Notes: generated by a model from the sequence alone, not told the origin. Shown: positions 6,840 through 15,080, counted from the stretch's first letter. The stretch: 15,740 nt of DNA from Pullilachnospira_A gallistercoris (GCA_018712125.1 DVHM01000124.1:1-15740), one strand, 5' to 3'. Numbers and translations are program-made.

Positions 6840-7502
6840 TTGAAAACCTTCCTAACACCACTGAGTACGCAGGAAGAAAATGCTTACTTGCGGCGGATGG
6901 CTTCCGGCGACCGGGAGGCAAAGCGAAAGCTCGTCGAACACAATATGCGGCTTGTCGCCCATGTGGCGAAGAAATATTATAATTCCGAGGACGATATGGA
7001 GGATATGATCTCCATCGGGACCATCGGGCTTCTGAAGGCGGTGGACACTTACAATCCCGGCAAGGGAAGCAAGCTGGCCACCTATGCCGCCAGATGTATC
7101 GACAATGAGCTTTTGATGTATTTTCGAGGTAAGAAAAAGAGGGCGAAGGATATTTCCATATACGAACCGATCGGTACAGACAAGGAGGGCAACCAGATTC
7201 ATCTGTTTGACGTCCTGGAGGAGGAGACGGTGGATGTGGTGGAGCAGATGGAACACGAGAAAGATCTCGCGACGCTCCGCCGGCTGCTGCCCAGTGTATT
7301 GTCTGACAGGGAATATCAGATTATTTCCATGCGTTACGGTATCGGAAGGAACGCCCACATTACCCAGCGGGAGGCTGCCCAGAGACTGGGGATCTCCCGC
7401 TCCTATGTCTCCCGCATCGAGAAGAAGGCGCTTGGCAAGCTGCGGGAGGCGTTTTTTGCGCAGAATGGGCCGCAGGGCAGTCGGAGAAACAAGAAAAAAT
7501 AA
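6840..7502 (+). CDS. sigK: RNA polymerase sporulation sigma factor SigK, no pro-sequence
   Basis: A 220-residue sigma-70 family factor for late mother-cell sporulation genes. Region 2 reads 'LVEHNMRLVAHVAKKYYNSEDDMEDMISIGTIGLLKAVD', and the -10-recognising part is 'KLATYAARCIDNELLMYFR'. 'EPIGTDKEGNQIHLFDVL' is closer to SigK (DPIGQDKEGNEISLIDVL in B. subtilis) than to SigE. Region 4 contains 'TQREAAQRLGISRSYVSRIEKKALGKLR'. The start is TTG at 6840 after GAGGAG (6831-6836). The frame is closed by TAA at 6816-6818, so no 20-residue pro-sequence of the B. subtilis kind can be encoded. The gene is uninterrupted, with no skin-type insertion. It stands alone between trpS and a terminator, with a sigma-K-like promoter just upstream. 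Confidence 0.92.
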   Translation: MKTFLTPLSTQEENAYLRRMASGDREAKRKLVEHNMRLVAHVAKKYYNSEDDMEDMISIGTIGLLKAVDTYNPGKGSKLATYAARCIDNELLMYFRGKKKRAKDISIYEPIGTDKEGNQIHLFDVLEEETVDVVEQMEHEKDLATLRRLLPSVLSDREYQIISMRYGIGRNAHITQREAAQRLGISRSYVSRIEKKALGKLREAFFAQNGPQGSRRNKKK

Positions 7503-7516
7503 GAATTACTTCTTTC

Positions 7517-7556
7517 AAAAAGATGGGATCTGTGTTATGATAATCCCATCTTTTTT
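7517..7556 (+). terminator. Rho-independent terminator after sigK
   Basis: A perfect 13-bp stem pairs AAAAAGATGGGAT (7517-7529) with ATCCCATCTTTTT (7543-7555) around a 13-base loop, ending in a T run. The A-rich left arm means it may also work on the opposite strand. The loop carries TGTTATGAT, which resembles an extended -10 element. Confidence 0.85.
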
Positions 7557-7627
7557 ATCTTTACTGTCATTCGACAGATTTTTTCCATTTTTTTCAGCAG
7601 AATATGCGAGAGTAAGGAGTGATGCTA

Positions 7628-9160
7628 TTGTACAGTATGGTTTATACGGCCATGATTCACGGCATTGACAGTCGACCGGTGGAGGTGGAGACCGACGTCA
7701 GTGACGGCATGCCTGTGTTTGAGATGGTGGGGTATCTGTCCTCGGAGGTGCGGGAAGCCAGGGATCGGGTGCGCACAGCCCTGAAGAACTGCGGCTACCG
7801 GCTGCCGGTCAAGCGGATTACCGTCAATCTCTCGCCGGCGAATATCCGCAAGTCCGGGTCCGGTTTTGACCTGCCGGTGGCAATCTCTCTGCTGGCGGCC
7901 ATGGGCGAAGTGCCGAAGGAGCCTCTGGGAGAGGTTATGCTGGCGGGAGAACTGTCCCTGGACGGGAAAGTCAACGGTGTGCCGGGGGTGCTACCCATGG
8001 CGTTGGCGGCCAGGGACTTCGGGATGAAGTACATGATTCTTCCAAAGGAAAACCGCCGGGAGGGCGAGCTGGTTCCGGGAATCACGACGGTGGCGGTAAG
8101 CTGCATCCGGGAGGCTGTGGCGTTTCTGACAGAGGGGAAACTGCCGCCGGAGAGTCCGGGGGATACGCAGGTTCTATCCGAAGAGCCCGCCACATATGAT
8201 TTTTCAGATATCAGCGGGCAGAAAATTTTGAAGCGTGCCTGTGAGACGGCGGTCAGCGGTATGCACAATCTTCTGATGATCGGTCCGCCCGGCGCGGGGA
8301 AGACGATGATTGCCCGGGCGATTCCCTCCATTCTCCCGCCCATGACGGAGGAGGAACAGATGGAACTTTCCAGAATTTACAGTGTCTGCGGAAAGTTCGG
8401 GGAGCGGGGACGGCTGCTTTCCCGCAGGCCCTTTCGCAGTCCCCACCACACCATTACCGCGGCGGGGATGACCGGGGGAGGAAGCCTGCCGGTTCCGGGG
8501 GAGATCTCTCTGGCTAATAAGGGGGTGCTGTTTCTCGATGAGCTGACCGAGTTCAAAAAGCCGGTCATTGAGACCCTGCGGCAGCCGTTGGAGGACCGCA
8601 GGGTACAGATTTCCAGGAGCAGCGGAACCTTTACCTTCCCGGCGGATTTTGTCCTGGTGGCGGCGATGAATCCCTGTGACTGTGGCTATTATCCCGATAT
8701 GGAGCGGTGCCGGTGCACAGACGCGGCCATCGCCCGATACCGCAGCCGTCTGAGTCAGCCCATGCTGGACCGGATGGATCTGTGTGTGGAGGCTCCGGCG
8801 GTCGGTTACCGGGAACTGACCGCAGGCGGGAAGAGCGAATCATCCGTCAAGATCCGGGAGCGGGTCATGCGGGTACATCAGATACAGAGGGAACGTTTTT
8901 CAGGCACGGATATCGGCTTTAACAGCCGTATTCCAGCCAGGGAAATGGAGACGTACTGCCCGTTGGGAACAAAAGAGAAGAAATATATGGAACAGATCTA
9001 TGATCGTCTGGAACTCACGGCCCGATCTTACCACAAGCTTCTGCGGGTGGCACGCACACTGGCGGATATGGCAGGGCAGGAACGCATCGGGCTGCTGCAG
9101 CTCCAGGAGGCTGTCTGTTACCGGGGACTGGATAAAAAGTATTGGGAGAAAAATCTATGA
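7628..9160 (+). CDS. comM: YifB/ComM family Mg chelatase-like AAA+ ATPase
   Basis: A 510-residue AAA+ protein of the ComM/YifB family; ComM is a branch-migration helicase that helps integrate incoming DNA during natural transformation. The N-terminal domain has the ChlI/Lon-like fold signature 'DSRPVEVETDVSDGMPVFEMVG' and 'VNLSPANIRKSGSGFDLPVA'. Walker A is GPPGAGKT (219-226), Walker B LFLDE (D304-E305), with 'RPFRSPHHTI' between them. A cysteine cluster 'MNPCDCGYYPDMERCRCTD' follows, then the C-terminal Mg-chelatase domain ending in 'RTLADMAGQERIGLLQLQEAVCYRGLDKK'. TTG at 7628 is chosen because the GGAG at 7616-7619 lies 8 bases upstream and the product begins MYSMVYTAMIHGID as in relatives. 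Upstream GTG/ATG codons at 7619 and 7622 overlap or crowd that site. Its stop overlaps dprA by 4 bases. Confidence 0.92.
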   Translation: MYSMVYTAMIHGIDSRPVEVETDVSDGMPVFEMVGYLSSEVREARDRVRTALKNCGYRLPVKRITVNLSPANIRKSGSGFDLPVAISLLAAMGEVPKEPLGEVMLAGELSLDGKVNGVPGVLPMALAARDFGMKYMILPKENRREGELVPGITTVAVSCIREAVAFLTEGKLPPESPGDTQVLSEEPATYDFSDISGQKILKRACETAVSGMHNLLMIGPPGAGKTMIARAIPSILPPMTEEEQMELSRIYSVCGKFGERGRLLSRRPFRSPHHTITAAGMTGGGSLPVPGEISLANKGVLFLDELTEFKKPVIETLRQPLEDRRVQISRSSGTFTFPADFVLVAAMNPCDCGYYPDMERCRCTDAAIARYRSRLSQPMLDRMDLCVEAPAVGYRELTAGGKSESSVKIRERVMRVHQIQRERFSGTDIGFNSRIPAREMETYCPLGTKEKKYMEQIYDRLELTARSYHKLLRVARTLADMAGQERIGLLQLQEAVCYRGLDKKYWEKNL

Positions 9161-10293
9161 AATATCAATATTGGTTACTGTGCCTGCAGGGTGTGGGCAA
9201 TCTGTGCAAGCGGCAGCTGATCGCCTGCTTCGGCTCCGCGAAAGATCTCTATCTGGCTTCGGAGGAGAAACTGGCCGCCTGCAGGTTTTTGAAGGAGAGG
9301 GAGCGGGAGAGGATTCTTGCGTCCAGAAAAGTGTGGGATATCGACCGGGAGTGGAATCATTTCCGCACCGGAGATACTTCCTTCGTGACAGTGGAGCAGA
9401 GCGCTTATCCGGGGGAACTGCGGTCGGTTCACGACCGCCCTTACGGCCTGTTTTTCCGGGGCAATGCGGAGAACTGGCGGGAACCGGCGGTGGCCGTGGT
9501 GGGCTCCCGGCGCTGCAGCGCCTACGGACAGAAGATTGCCTATGACCTGGGATACGCTCTCGGGGAAGCCGGGATTACCGTGGTCAGCGGCATGGCGAAA
9601 GGCATTGACGGAGCGGCCCATCGGGGATGTCTGGATGCGGGCGGACGGGCTGTGGTCGTACTGGGCTGCGGAACGGATATCTGCTATCCCATGCAGAATG
9701 CGGATCTCTACGAAAGACTTCTGCGGGAGGGGACGGTGCTCTCAGAATACCGGGACGGAACGGAACCCCTGGCGGGCCATTTTCCGGCGCGAAACCGGAT
9801 CATCAGCGGCCTGAGCAGTCAGGTGGTCGTGGTGGAGGCGAGGGAAAAGAGCGGTTCGCTGATTACCGCTGATTTTGCGTTGGAGCAGGGCAAGGATGTG
9901 TTTGCCGTGCCGGGAAGGGCGACGGATCCCATGAGCGCCGGATGCAACCGGCTGATCGACCAGGGGGCCGGCATCGTGTGCTCTGTAGAAGATTATGTCC
10001 GCCAGCTCTTTGAGGGGATGGGGGCGATGCCCCGGAAATCTTCGGATTGCGGGGAGAATCCGGAAAAAGACCGGAGCGAAAAGCGGGGAGAGAATCGGGG
10101 AGAGGGAAATTTTCTCCTTGAAAAAGAGGAGCGGTTGGTGTATAGTTGTCTCGATTTCTATCCCAAGGGATTGGATCAGCTGCAGGGGGAGACAAAACTG
10201 GAAATACTGCCGCTTCTGGCAGCCATTATGCGCCTCTGCGATCTGGGCTTGATCCGGGAAAATTTCAAGAATCAGTATGTGCGTCTGGGATAG
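9157..10293 (+). CDS. dprA: DNA-processing protein DprA (Smf)
   Basis: A 378-residue DprA, the cytosolic mediator that loads RecA on single-stranded transforming DNA. The start ATG overlaps the comM stop (ATGA at 9157-9160), with GGGAG 8 bases upstream. It has an N-terminal SAM-like helical region (about 1-65) and then the DprA Rossmann fold beginning at VAVVGSRRCSAYG (112-124). 'VVSGMAKGIDGAAHRGCL', 'VVLGCGTDICYP', 'GHFPARNRIISGLS', 'SGSLITADFALEQGKDVFAVPG' and 'GCNRLIDQGAGIV' are all family landmarks. A charged linker near 290-315 leads to a C-terminal winged-helix-like domain. Together with comM it suggests at least ancestral competence; no uptake-machine genes are visible here. Confidence 0.95.
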   Translation: MKYQYWLLCLQGVGNLCKRQLIACFGSAKDLYLASEEKLAACRFLKERERERILASRKVWDIDREWNHFRTGDTSFVTVEQSAYPGELRSVHDRPYGLFFRGNAENWREPAVAVVGSRRCSAYGQKIAYDLGYALGEAGITVVSGMAKGIDGAAHRGCLDAGGRAVVVLGCGTDICYPMQNADLYERLLREGTVLSEYRDGTEPLAGHFPARNRIISGLSSQVVVVEAREKSGSLITADFALEQGKDVFAVPGRATDPMSAGCNRLIDQGAGIVCSVEDYVRQLFEGMGAMPRKSSDCGENPEKDRSEKRGENRGEGNFLLEKEERLVYSCLDFYPKGLDQLQGETKLEILPLLAAIMRLCDLGLIRENFKNQYVRLG

Positions 10294-10320
10294 GAGAGAC
10301 AGAGACGAGGAGCGTTTATC

Positions 10321-12384
10321 ATGGCAAAGAACCTGGTCATCGTGGAGTCACCGGCGAAGGTGAAGACCATAAAAAAATTTCTTGGAAAAAATTACGAAGT
10401 CATGGCATCCAACGGCCATGTGAGAGATATGCCAAAGAGTCAGATGGGATTTGATCCGGACAATGACTTTGAACCGAAATACATTACCATTCGCGGAAAG
10501 GGCGAGCTGCTCGCCGCTCTGCGCAAGGAGGTCAAGAAGGCGGATAAGATTTATCTCGCAACGGACCCGGACCGGGAGGGGGAAGCGATTTCCTGGCATC
10601 TGACCAAGGCGCTGAACCTCGAGGATAAGAAGGTTTACCGCATTACCTTCAACGAGATTACCAAAAAGGCGGTAAAGGAATCCCTGAAGCATCCCAGGGA
10701 GATCGATATGAATCTGGTAGATGCCCAGCAGGCGAGAAGAATGCTGGACCGCATGGTAGGTTATGAGATCAGCCCGCTGCTGTGGGCAAAGGTTAAGCGG
10801 GGACTCTCCGCCGGGCGTGTACAGTCGGTCGCTCTGCGCATCATCTGTGACCGGGAGGAGGAGATCAGCAACTTTATCCCCAAAGAGTACTATACGCTGG
10901 ACGTGGTGCTGGGGGTTAAAGGGGAGCGGAAACCTCTGACAGCGAAGTTTTACGGCACGAAGGATGGAAAGACGGACATCTCCGACAAGGAGACGCTGGA
11001 TTCCATTATGAAAGAACTGGAGAATGCCAGCTATCAGGTTATCTCCGTAAAGAACGGACAGCGAGAGAAGAAGGCGCCGCTGCCCTTTACCACGAGCACC
11101 ATGCAGCAGGAGGCTTCCAAGGCTCTGAATTTTTCCATTCAGAAGACCATGCGCGTGGCTCAGCAGCTCTATGAAGGCGTGGACGTGAAAGGAGCCGGAA
11201 CAGTCGGCCTGATTACCTACCTGCGAACCGACTCTGTGCGTGTGTCGGATGAGGCCCAGGCGGCTGCGGCTGATTTTATCGGCACCCATTACGGACAGCA
11301 GTATCAGAAGAAAGCCGCCCAGGCGGCAGGCAAGAAGACCGGGAGGATCCAGGATGCCCACGAGGCGATTCGGCCTTCCGATGTAAACCGTACGCCTTCC
11401 GATGTGAAGGATTCCCTGACACGGGATCAGTATCGGCTGTACCAGCTGATCTGGAAACGGTTTATGGCCAGCCAGATGAGCAGCGCCGTATATGAGACCA
11501 CCAGCGCCCGTATCGGCGCGGGCAATTATGTGTTTACCGCGGCAGCTTCCAAGATATCTTTCGACGGTTTTATGCTGGTGTACACGGAGGCCGAGGAGGA
11601 GAAGGAAGAGTCCTCCGCGGCGGTGAGTGCCCTGACGGAGGATTCCACGCTCACATGGAAGTCCTTTGATGAGAAACAGCATTTTACCCAGAGCGCGCCG
11701 CACTTTACCGAGGCGTCTCTGGTGCGGACACTGGAGGAACTGGGGATCGGAAGACCTTCCACCTATTCTCCGATCATCACGACCCTTCTGAAGCGGCGAT
11801 ACATCGTCAAGGAGGGAAGAAATATCTTTGTCACGGAGCTTGGCGAAGTGGTAAACAATATCATGAAGGAATCCTTCCCGACGATTGTGGACGAACACTT
11901 TACCGCCAATATGGAGGGACTGCTGGATAAGATTGAGGAGGGGGTTGTCCCCTGGAAATCGGTGGTCAGCAACTTCTACCCGGATCTGGAGGAGGCGGTC
12001 AAGGTGGCCCAGAAGGATCTGGAAAAGGTAAAGATAGAGGATGAAGTGACCGATGTGATCTGTGAACAGTGTGGGCGGAATATGGTAGTCAAGTATGGCC
12101 CTCACGGTAAATTTCTGGCCTGCCCCGGATTTCCGGAGTGCCGGAATACCAAGCCCTATCTGGAAAAGATCGGTGTGCCCTGCCCCGAGTGCGGCAAGGA
12201 CATTGTGGTGCGCAAGACCAAAAAGGGAAGGCGTTTCTACGGGTGCGAGAATCATCCGGAATGTGACTTCGTCAGCTGGCAGAAGCCGGTTGCAGAAAAA
12301 TGCCCCAAGTGCGGCAGTTATATGGTGCAGAAGGGAAACAAGATTGTCTGTGCCAATCAGGAATGCCGCTATGTACTGCAATAG
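10321..12384 (+). CDS. topA: DNA topoisomerase I
   Basis: A 687-residue type IA topoisomerase that relaxes negative supercoils. The toprim domain holds E9 (VIVESPAK) and TDPDREGE (81-88). The catalytic tyrosine is Y300 in LITYLRTDS, with R302 next to it. 'AGRVQSVALRIICDREEEI' and 'DAHEAIRPSD' are family motifs. Three C-terminal C4 zinc-ribbon modules start at C581 (CEQC), C621 (CPEC) and C661 (CPKC), the last ending almost at the stop codon. The ATG at 10321 is preceded by GAGGAG, 27 bases after dprA; codY follows after 18 bases. The length and the three zinc modules are ordinary for Firmicutes. Confidence 0.97.
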   Translation: MAKNLVIVESPAKVKTIKKFLGKNYEVMASNGHVRDMPKSQMGFDPDNDFEPKYITIRGKGELLAALRKEVKKADKIYLATDPDREGEAISWHLTKALNLEDKKVYRITFNEITKKAVKESLKHPREIDMNLVDAQQARRMLDRMVGYEISPLLWAKVKRGLSAGRVQSVALRIICDREEEISNFIPKEYYTLDVVLGVKGERKPLTAKFYGTKDGKTDISDKETLDSIMKELENASYQVISVKNGQREKKAPLPFTTSTMQQEASKALNFSIQKTMRVAQQLYEGVDVKGAGTVGLITYLRTDSVRVSDEAQAAAADFIGTHYGQQYQKKAAQAAGKKTGRIQDAHEAIRPSDVNRTPSDVKDSLTRDQYRLYQLIWKRFMASQMSSAVYETTSARIGAGNYVFTAAASKISFDGFMLVYTEAEEEKEESSAAVSALTEDSTLTWKSFDEKQHFTQSAPHFTEASLVRTLEELGIGRPSTYSPIITTLLKRRYIVKEGRNIFVTELGEVVNNIMKESFPTIVDEHFTANMEGLLDKIEEGVVPWKSVVSNFYPDLEEAVKVAQKDLEKVKIEDEVTDVICEQCGRNMVVKYGPHGKFLACPGFPECRNTKPYLEKIGVPCPECGKDIVVRKTKKGRRFYGCENHPECDFVSWQKPVAEKCPKCGSYMVQKGNKIVCANQECRYVLQ

Positions 12385-12402
12385 AGAAAACAGGAGACGC
12401 GT

Positions 12403-13176
12403 ATGAGTGTTCAGTTGTTAGACAAGACAAGAAAAATCGGAAAGCTGTTGCACAACAACCATTCCTCAAAGGTAAAATTCAACGATATCTGTCAGGTGTT
12501 GACGGAAATTCTGGATTCCTGCGTGTTGGTGCTCAGCCGGAAAGGAAAAGTCCTGGGTGTCAGCTATAATGAGAGGGGAGACGATCTCTCCGAACTGATC
12601 TCCGACCGGCTGGGAGGGTACATTGACAGTCTGCTCAACGAGCGGCTTTTGGGTATCCTTTCCACCAAGGAGAATGTCAATCTGCTGACGCTGGGATTTG
12701 AGAAGGAAAATCTCCATGAGTATACGGCGGTCATCGCCCCCATCGATATCGCCGGAGAGCGGCTGGGAACGCTGTTTGTGTACCGGCATGGCAGAGAGTA
12801 TGATATCGACGACATCATTCTCTGCGAGTACGGGACGACGGTTGTGGGCCTGGAGATGCTGCGCTCGGTGCACGAGGAGCAGGCGGAAGAGGATCGGAGA
12901 CTGGCCATGGTGCATTCCGCTGTCGGTACCCTCTCCAGTTCAGAGCAGGAGGCTATGCTGCACATCTTCCATGAACTGAACGGGACAGAAGGGACCCTGG
13001 TGGCATCCAAGGTGGCGGATCGGGTGGGAATTACCCGGTCGGTTATTGTCAACGCTCTTCGCAAGCTGGAGAGTGCCGGTGTGATTCAGACCAGGTCCTC
13101 CGGCATGAAGGGAACGTATATCAAGGTGCTCAACGACGCGGTGTTTGACGAGCTGGAGCAGATCCGGCGCCGATAG
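12403..13176 (+). CDS. codY: GTP- and branched-chain-amino-acid-sensing repressor CodY
   Basis: A 257-residue CodY, the global nutrient-limitation regulator of low-GC Gram-positives. It opens with 'LLDKTRKIGKLLH' like its B. subtilis counterpart. The N-terminal GAF-type domain (about 1-155) includes 'RRGKVLG'-like 'RKGKVLGVSY' and 'IAGERLGTLFVYR'; 'LCEYGTTVVGLEMLR' leads into the linker helix. The C-terminal helix-turn-helix is ASKVADRVGITRS (201-213), continuing VIVNALRKLESAGVI and GMKGTYIKVLN, almost identical to B. subtilis. AGGAG lies about 7 bases before the ATG. It ends the comM-dprA-topA operon. I found no convincing CodY box (AATTTTCWGAAAATT) in the flanking gaps, so autorepression is not evident. 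Confidence 0.97.
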   Translation: MSVQLLDKTRKIGKLLHNNHSSKVKFNDICQVLTEILDSCVLVLSRKGKVLGVSYNERGDDLSELISDRLGGYIDSLLNERLLGILSTKENVNLLTLGFEKENLHEYTAVIAPIDIAGERLGTLFVYRHGREYDIDDIILCEYGTTVVGLEMLRSVHEEQAEEDRRLAMVHSAVGTLSSSEQEAMLHIFHELNGTEGTLVASKVADRVGITRSVIVNALRKLESAGVIQTRSSGMKGTYIKVLNDAVFDELEQIRRR

Positions 13177-13188
13177 TGCAATTTTTTG

Positions 13189-13217
13189 TTGCATCCGGGG
13201 ATTTCCTGTGATATAAT
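13189..13217 (+). promoter_or_regulatory. Sigma-A promoter of rpsB-tsf
   Basis: TTGCAT (13189-13194), a 17-base spacer and TATAAT (13212-13217), with TG at 13209-13210 forming an extended -10 (TGATATAAT). The start point would be near 13224, giving a leader of about 100 bases before rpsB. This is one of the clearest promoters in the window, fitting a strongly expressed ribosomal operon. Confidence 0.8.
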
Positions 13218-13242
13218 GCGTAAGGTTAATGACCAAAAAACA

Positions 13243-13298
13243 CACATAAGGATTGATAAATGGGTGCTTAAAAGTCTTTTATCAAGAAGAGTTATGTG
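13243..13298 (+). promoter_or_regulatory. Structured 5' leader of rpsB, candidate S2 autoregulatory RNA
   Basis: Two nested stems can be drawn. The outer one pairs CACATAA (13243-13249) with TTATGTG (13292-13298). The inner one pairs TTGATAAA (13253-13260) with TTTATCAA (13278-13285). They are separated by an asymmetric internal loop (GGA against GAAGAG) and capped by a 17-base loop containing GGGTGCTTAAAAG. The element lies between the promoter and the rpsB ribosome binding site (AGGAGG 13310-13315). Autogenous control of rpsB-tsf by S2 is known in E. coli; whether this RNA binds S2 is an inference from position and structure. Confidence 0.55.
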
Positions 13299-13322
13299 GA
13301 AGAAAAACCAGGAGGAAAGAAA

Positions 13323-14090
13323 ATGAGTGTAATTTCAATGAAGCAGCTGCTGGAAGCCGGTGTTCACTTCGGACATCAGACGAGAAGATGGAACCCGAAA
13401 ATGGCTCCCTACATCTATACCGAGAGAAACGGTATCTACATCATCGACCTGCAGAAATCCGTAGGCAAGGTTGACGAGGCCTATGACGCGGTATTCGACA
13501 TCGCCGCACAGGGCGGAATCATCCTGTTTGTAGGAACCAAGAAACAGGCTCAGGACGCCATCAAGATTGAGGCGGAGCGCTGCGGTATGTTCTATGTAAA
13601 TGAGAGATGGCTGGGCGGAATGCTGACCAACTTCAAGACCATCCAGAGCAGAATCGACAGACTCAAAGAGATCGAGGCGATGGAAGAGGACGGTACTTTT
13701 GAAGTGCTTCCCAAGAAGGAAGTCATCGCGCTTCGCAAGGAGATGGAGAAACTGCAGAAGAACCTTGGCGGTATCAAGGAGATGGGCAGAATCCCCGACG
13801 CAATCTTTGTCGTAGATCCCAAGAAGGAGCGTATCTGTGTACAGGAAGCACACGCTCTGGGTATCCCGCTGATCGGTATCTGCGATACCAACTGCGATCC
13901 CGAGGAGCTGGATTACGTGATCCCCGGAAACGACGACGCGATCAGAGCCGTGAAACTGATTGTCTCCAAGATGGCAGACGCTGTTGTTGAGGCTAAGCAG
14001 GGCGAAGAGAACGTGACCGAGGAAGAGATGGCAGCCGCAGGCGAGGAAGCAGCGGAAGAGGCTGCAGCTGAGGAAGCGGCAGAGGCATAA
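13323..14090 (+). CDS. rpsB: 30S ribosomal protein S2
   Basis: A 255-residue S2, a small-subunit protein at the head-body junction that is needed for S1-type functions and mRNA binding. Family motifs: 'MKQLLEAGVHFGHQTRRWNPKM' at the N-terminus, 'IYIIDLQKSV', 'FVGTKKQAQDAI', 'YVNERWLGGMLTNFKTI', 'IPDAIFVVDPKKE' and 'GICDTNCDPEELDYVIPGNDDAIRAVKLI'. The start is ATG 13323 with AGGAGG 7 bases upstream; an in-frame upstream ATG (13296) sits inside the leader hairpin and is rejected. The tail from about residue 228 is almost only Ala and Glu (EEMAAAGEEAAEEAAAEEAAEA), a low-complexity extension common in clostridial S2. tsf follows after 28 bases. Confidence 0.98.
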   Translation: MSVISMKQLLEAGVHFGHQTRRWNPKMAPYIYTERNGIYIIDLQKSVGKVDEAYDAVFDIAAQGGIILFVGTKKQAQDAIKIEAERCGMFYVNERWLGGMLTNFKTIQSRIDRLKEIEAMEEDGTFEVLPKKEVIALRKEMEKLQKNLGGIKEMGRIPDAIFVVDPKKERICVQEAHALGIPLIGICDTNCDPEELDYVIPGNDDAIRAVKLIVSKMADAVVEAKQGEENVTEEEMAAAGEEAAEEAAAEEAAEA

Positions 14091-14118
14091 GTACTGGATA
14101 TTTGGAGGAGATTGAAAG

Positions 14119-15054
14119 ATGGCTATTACGGCAGCTATGGTAAAAGAACTGCGCGAGATGACCGGCGCAGGCATGATGGATTGCAAGAAGGCTCTCGGAG
14201 AGACCAACGGAGATATGGACGCGGCGGTTGAGTTCCTGAGAAAGAACGGACAGGCCAAGGCTGAGAAGAAGGCAAGCCGTATCGCGGCTGAGGGACTTTG
14301 CCGTGTGGTAACCGACGGCGATCAGAAGGCAGCGATCGTAGAGGTTAACTCTGAGACCGATTTCGTGGCAAAGAACGAGGATTTCCAGGCATACGTTGAG
14401 GCGGTTGCGCAGCAGGCGCTGACTTCCGATGCGGCAGATCTGGATGCGTTCCTGGCTGAGAAGTGGAACCTGGATGAGTCCAAGACCGTAAAGGACGCTC
14501 TGACTGACAAGATCGCGGTTATCGGCGAGAATCTTACGATCCGTCGTTTCGCGAAGGTAACGGCTGAGAACGGCTTTGTGGTATCCTATGTACACGCAGG
14601 CGGAAGAATCGGTGTTATCGTCGAGGCTGAGTGCGAGAAGGTTTGCGATGAGGCAAAGGAAGCCTGCACAAACCTGGCAATGCAGATCGCGGCCATGAAT
14701 CCCAAGTACATTTCCGACGCGGATGTGGATGCGGATTATCTTGCGCATGAGAGAGAGATCCTTATGGCTCAGATTATGAACGATCCGAAGGAGTCCCAGA
14801 AGCCTGAGAAGGTTATCGAGGGCATGATCAAGGGCCGTCTGAACAAGGAGCTGAAGGAGATCTGTCTGCTGGATCAGGTATATGTAAAGGCTGAGGATGG
14901 CAAACAGTCTGTTGCGAAGTATCTGGATCAGGTATCCAAGGAGATCGGCGCGACACTTTCCATCAAGAAGTTCGTTCGTTTCGAGACCGGCGAGGGTCTG
15001 GAGAAGAAAGAGGAGAACTTCGCAGAGGAAGTTGCAAAACAGATGAATATGTAA
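14119..15054 (+). CDS. tsf: Translation elongation factor Ts
   Basis: A 311-residue EF-Ts, the guanine-nucleotide exchange factor for EF-Tu. It has the N-terminal UBA-like domain 'VKELREMTGAGMMDCKKAL' with 'DMDAAVEFLRKNG', then the TDFVAKN motif in 'VNSETDFVAKNEDFQ' and the core 'YVHAGGRIGVIVE'. The C-terminal part includes 'LLDQVYVKAEDGKQSVAKYL' and 'FVRFETGEGLEKKEENFAEEVAKQ'. GGAGGAG lies 7-8 bases before the ATG. rpsB-tsf is the universal bacterial pair. Codon choice in both genes is visibly more restricted than in the GH13-like gene, as expected for high expression. Confidence 0.98.
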   Translation: MAITAAMVKELREMTGAGMMDCKKALGETNGDMDAAVEFLRKNGQAKAEKKASRIAAEGLCRVVTDGDQKAAIVEVNSETDFVAKNEDFQAYVEAVAQQALTSDAADLDAFLAEKWNLDESKTVKDALTDKIAVIGENLTIRRFAKVTAENGFVVSYVHAGGRIGVIVEAECEKVCDEAKEACTNLAMQIAAMNPKYISDADVDADYLAHEREILMAQIMNDPKESQKPEKVIEGMIKGRLNKELKEICLLDQVYVKAEDGKQSVAKYLDQVSKEIGATLSIKKFVRFETGEGLEKKEENFAEEVAKQMNM

Positions 15055-15080
15055 TTTCATAAACCGTAAGGTGCTTAAAG

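Noticed and set aside
7570..7606. TCGACA (7571-7576) as -35 of a comM promoter
   Set aside because: Five of six bases match TTGACA but nothing like a -10 lies 16-18 bases downstream.
13175..13194. TGCAA/TTGCA palindrome after codY as terminator or CodY box
   Set aside because: The stem is 5 bp with no T tract after it, and AATTTTTTGTTGCAT has six mismatches to the CodY consensus; part of it is the -35 region of rpsB.
13262..15080. Shared 10-mer GGTGCTTAAA in the rpsB leader loop and after tsf (15070-15079)
   Set aside because: Intriguing because both sites flank the same operon, but 10 bases in common are not enough to claim a regulatory link; the second copy lies outside the terminator stem.
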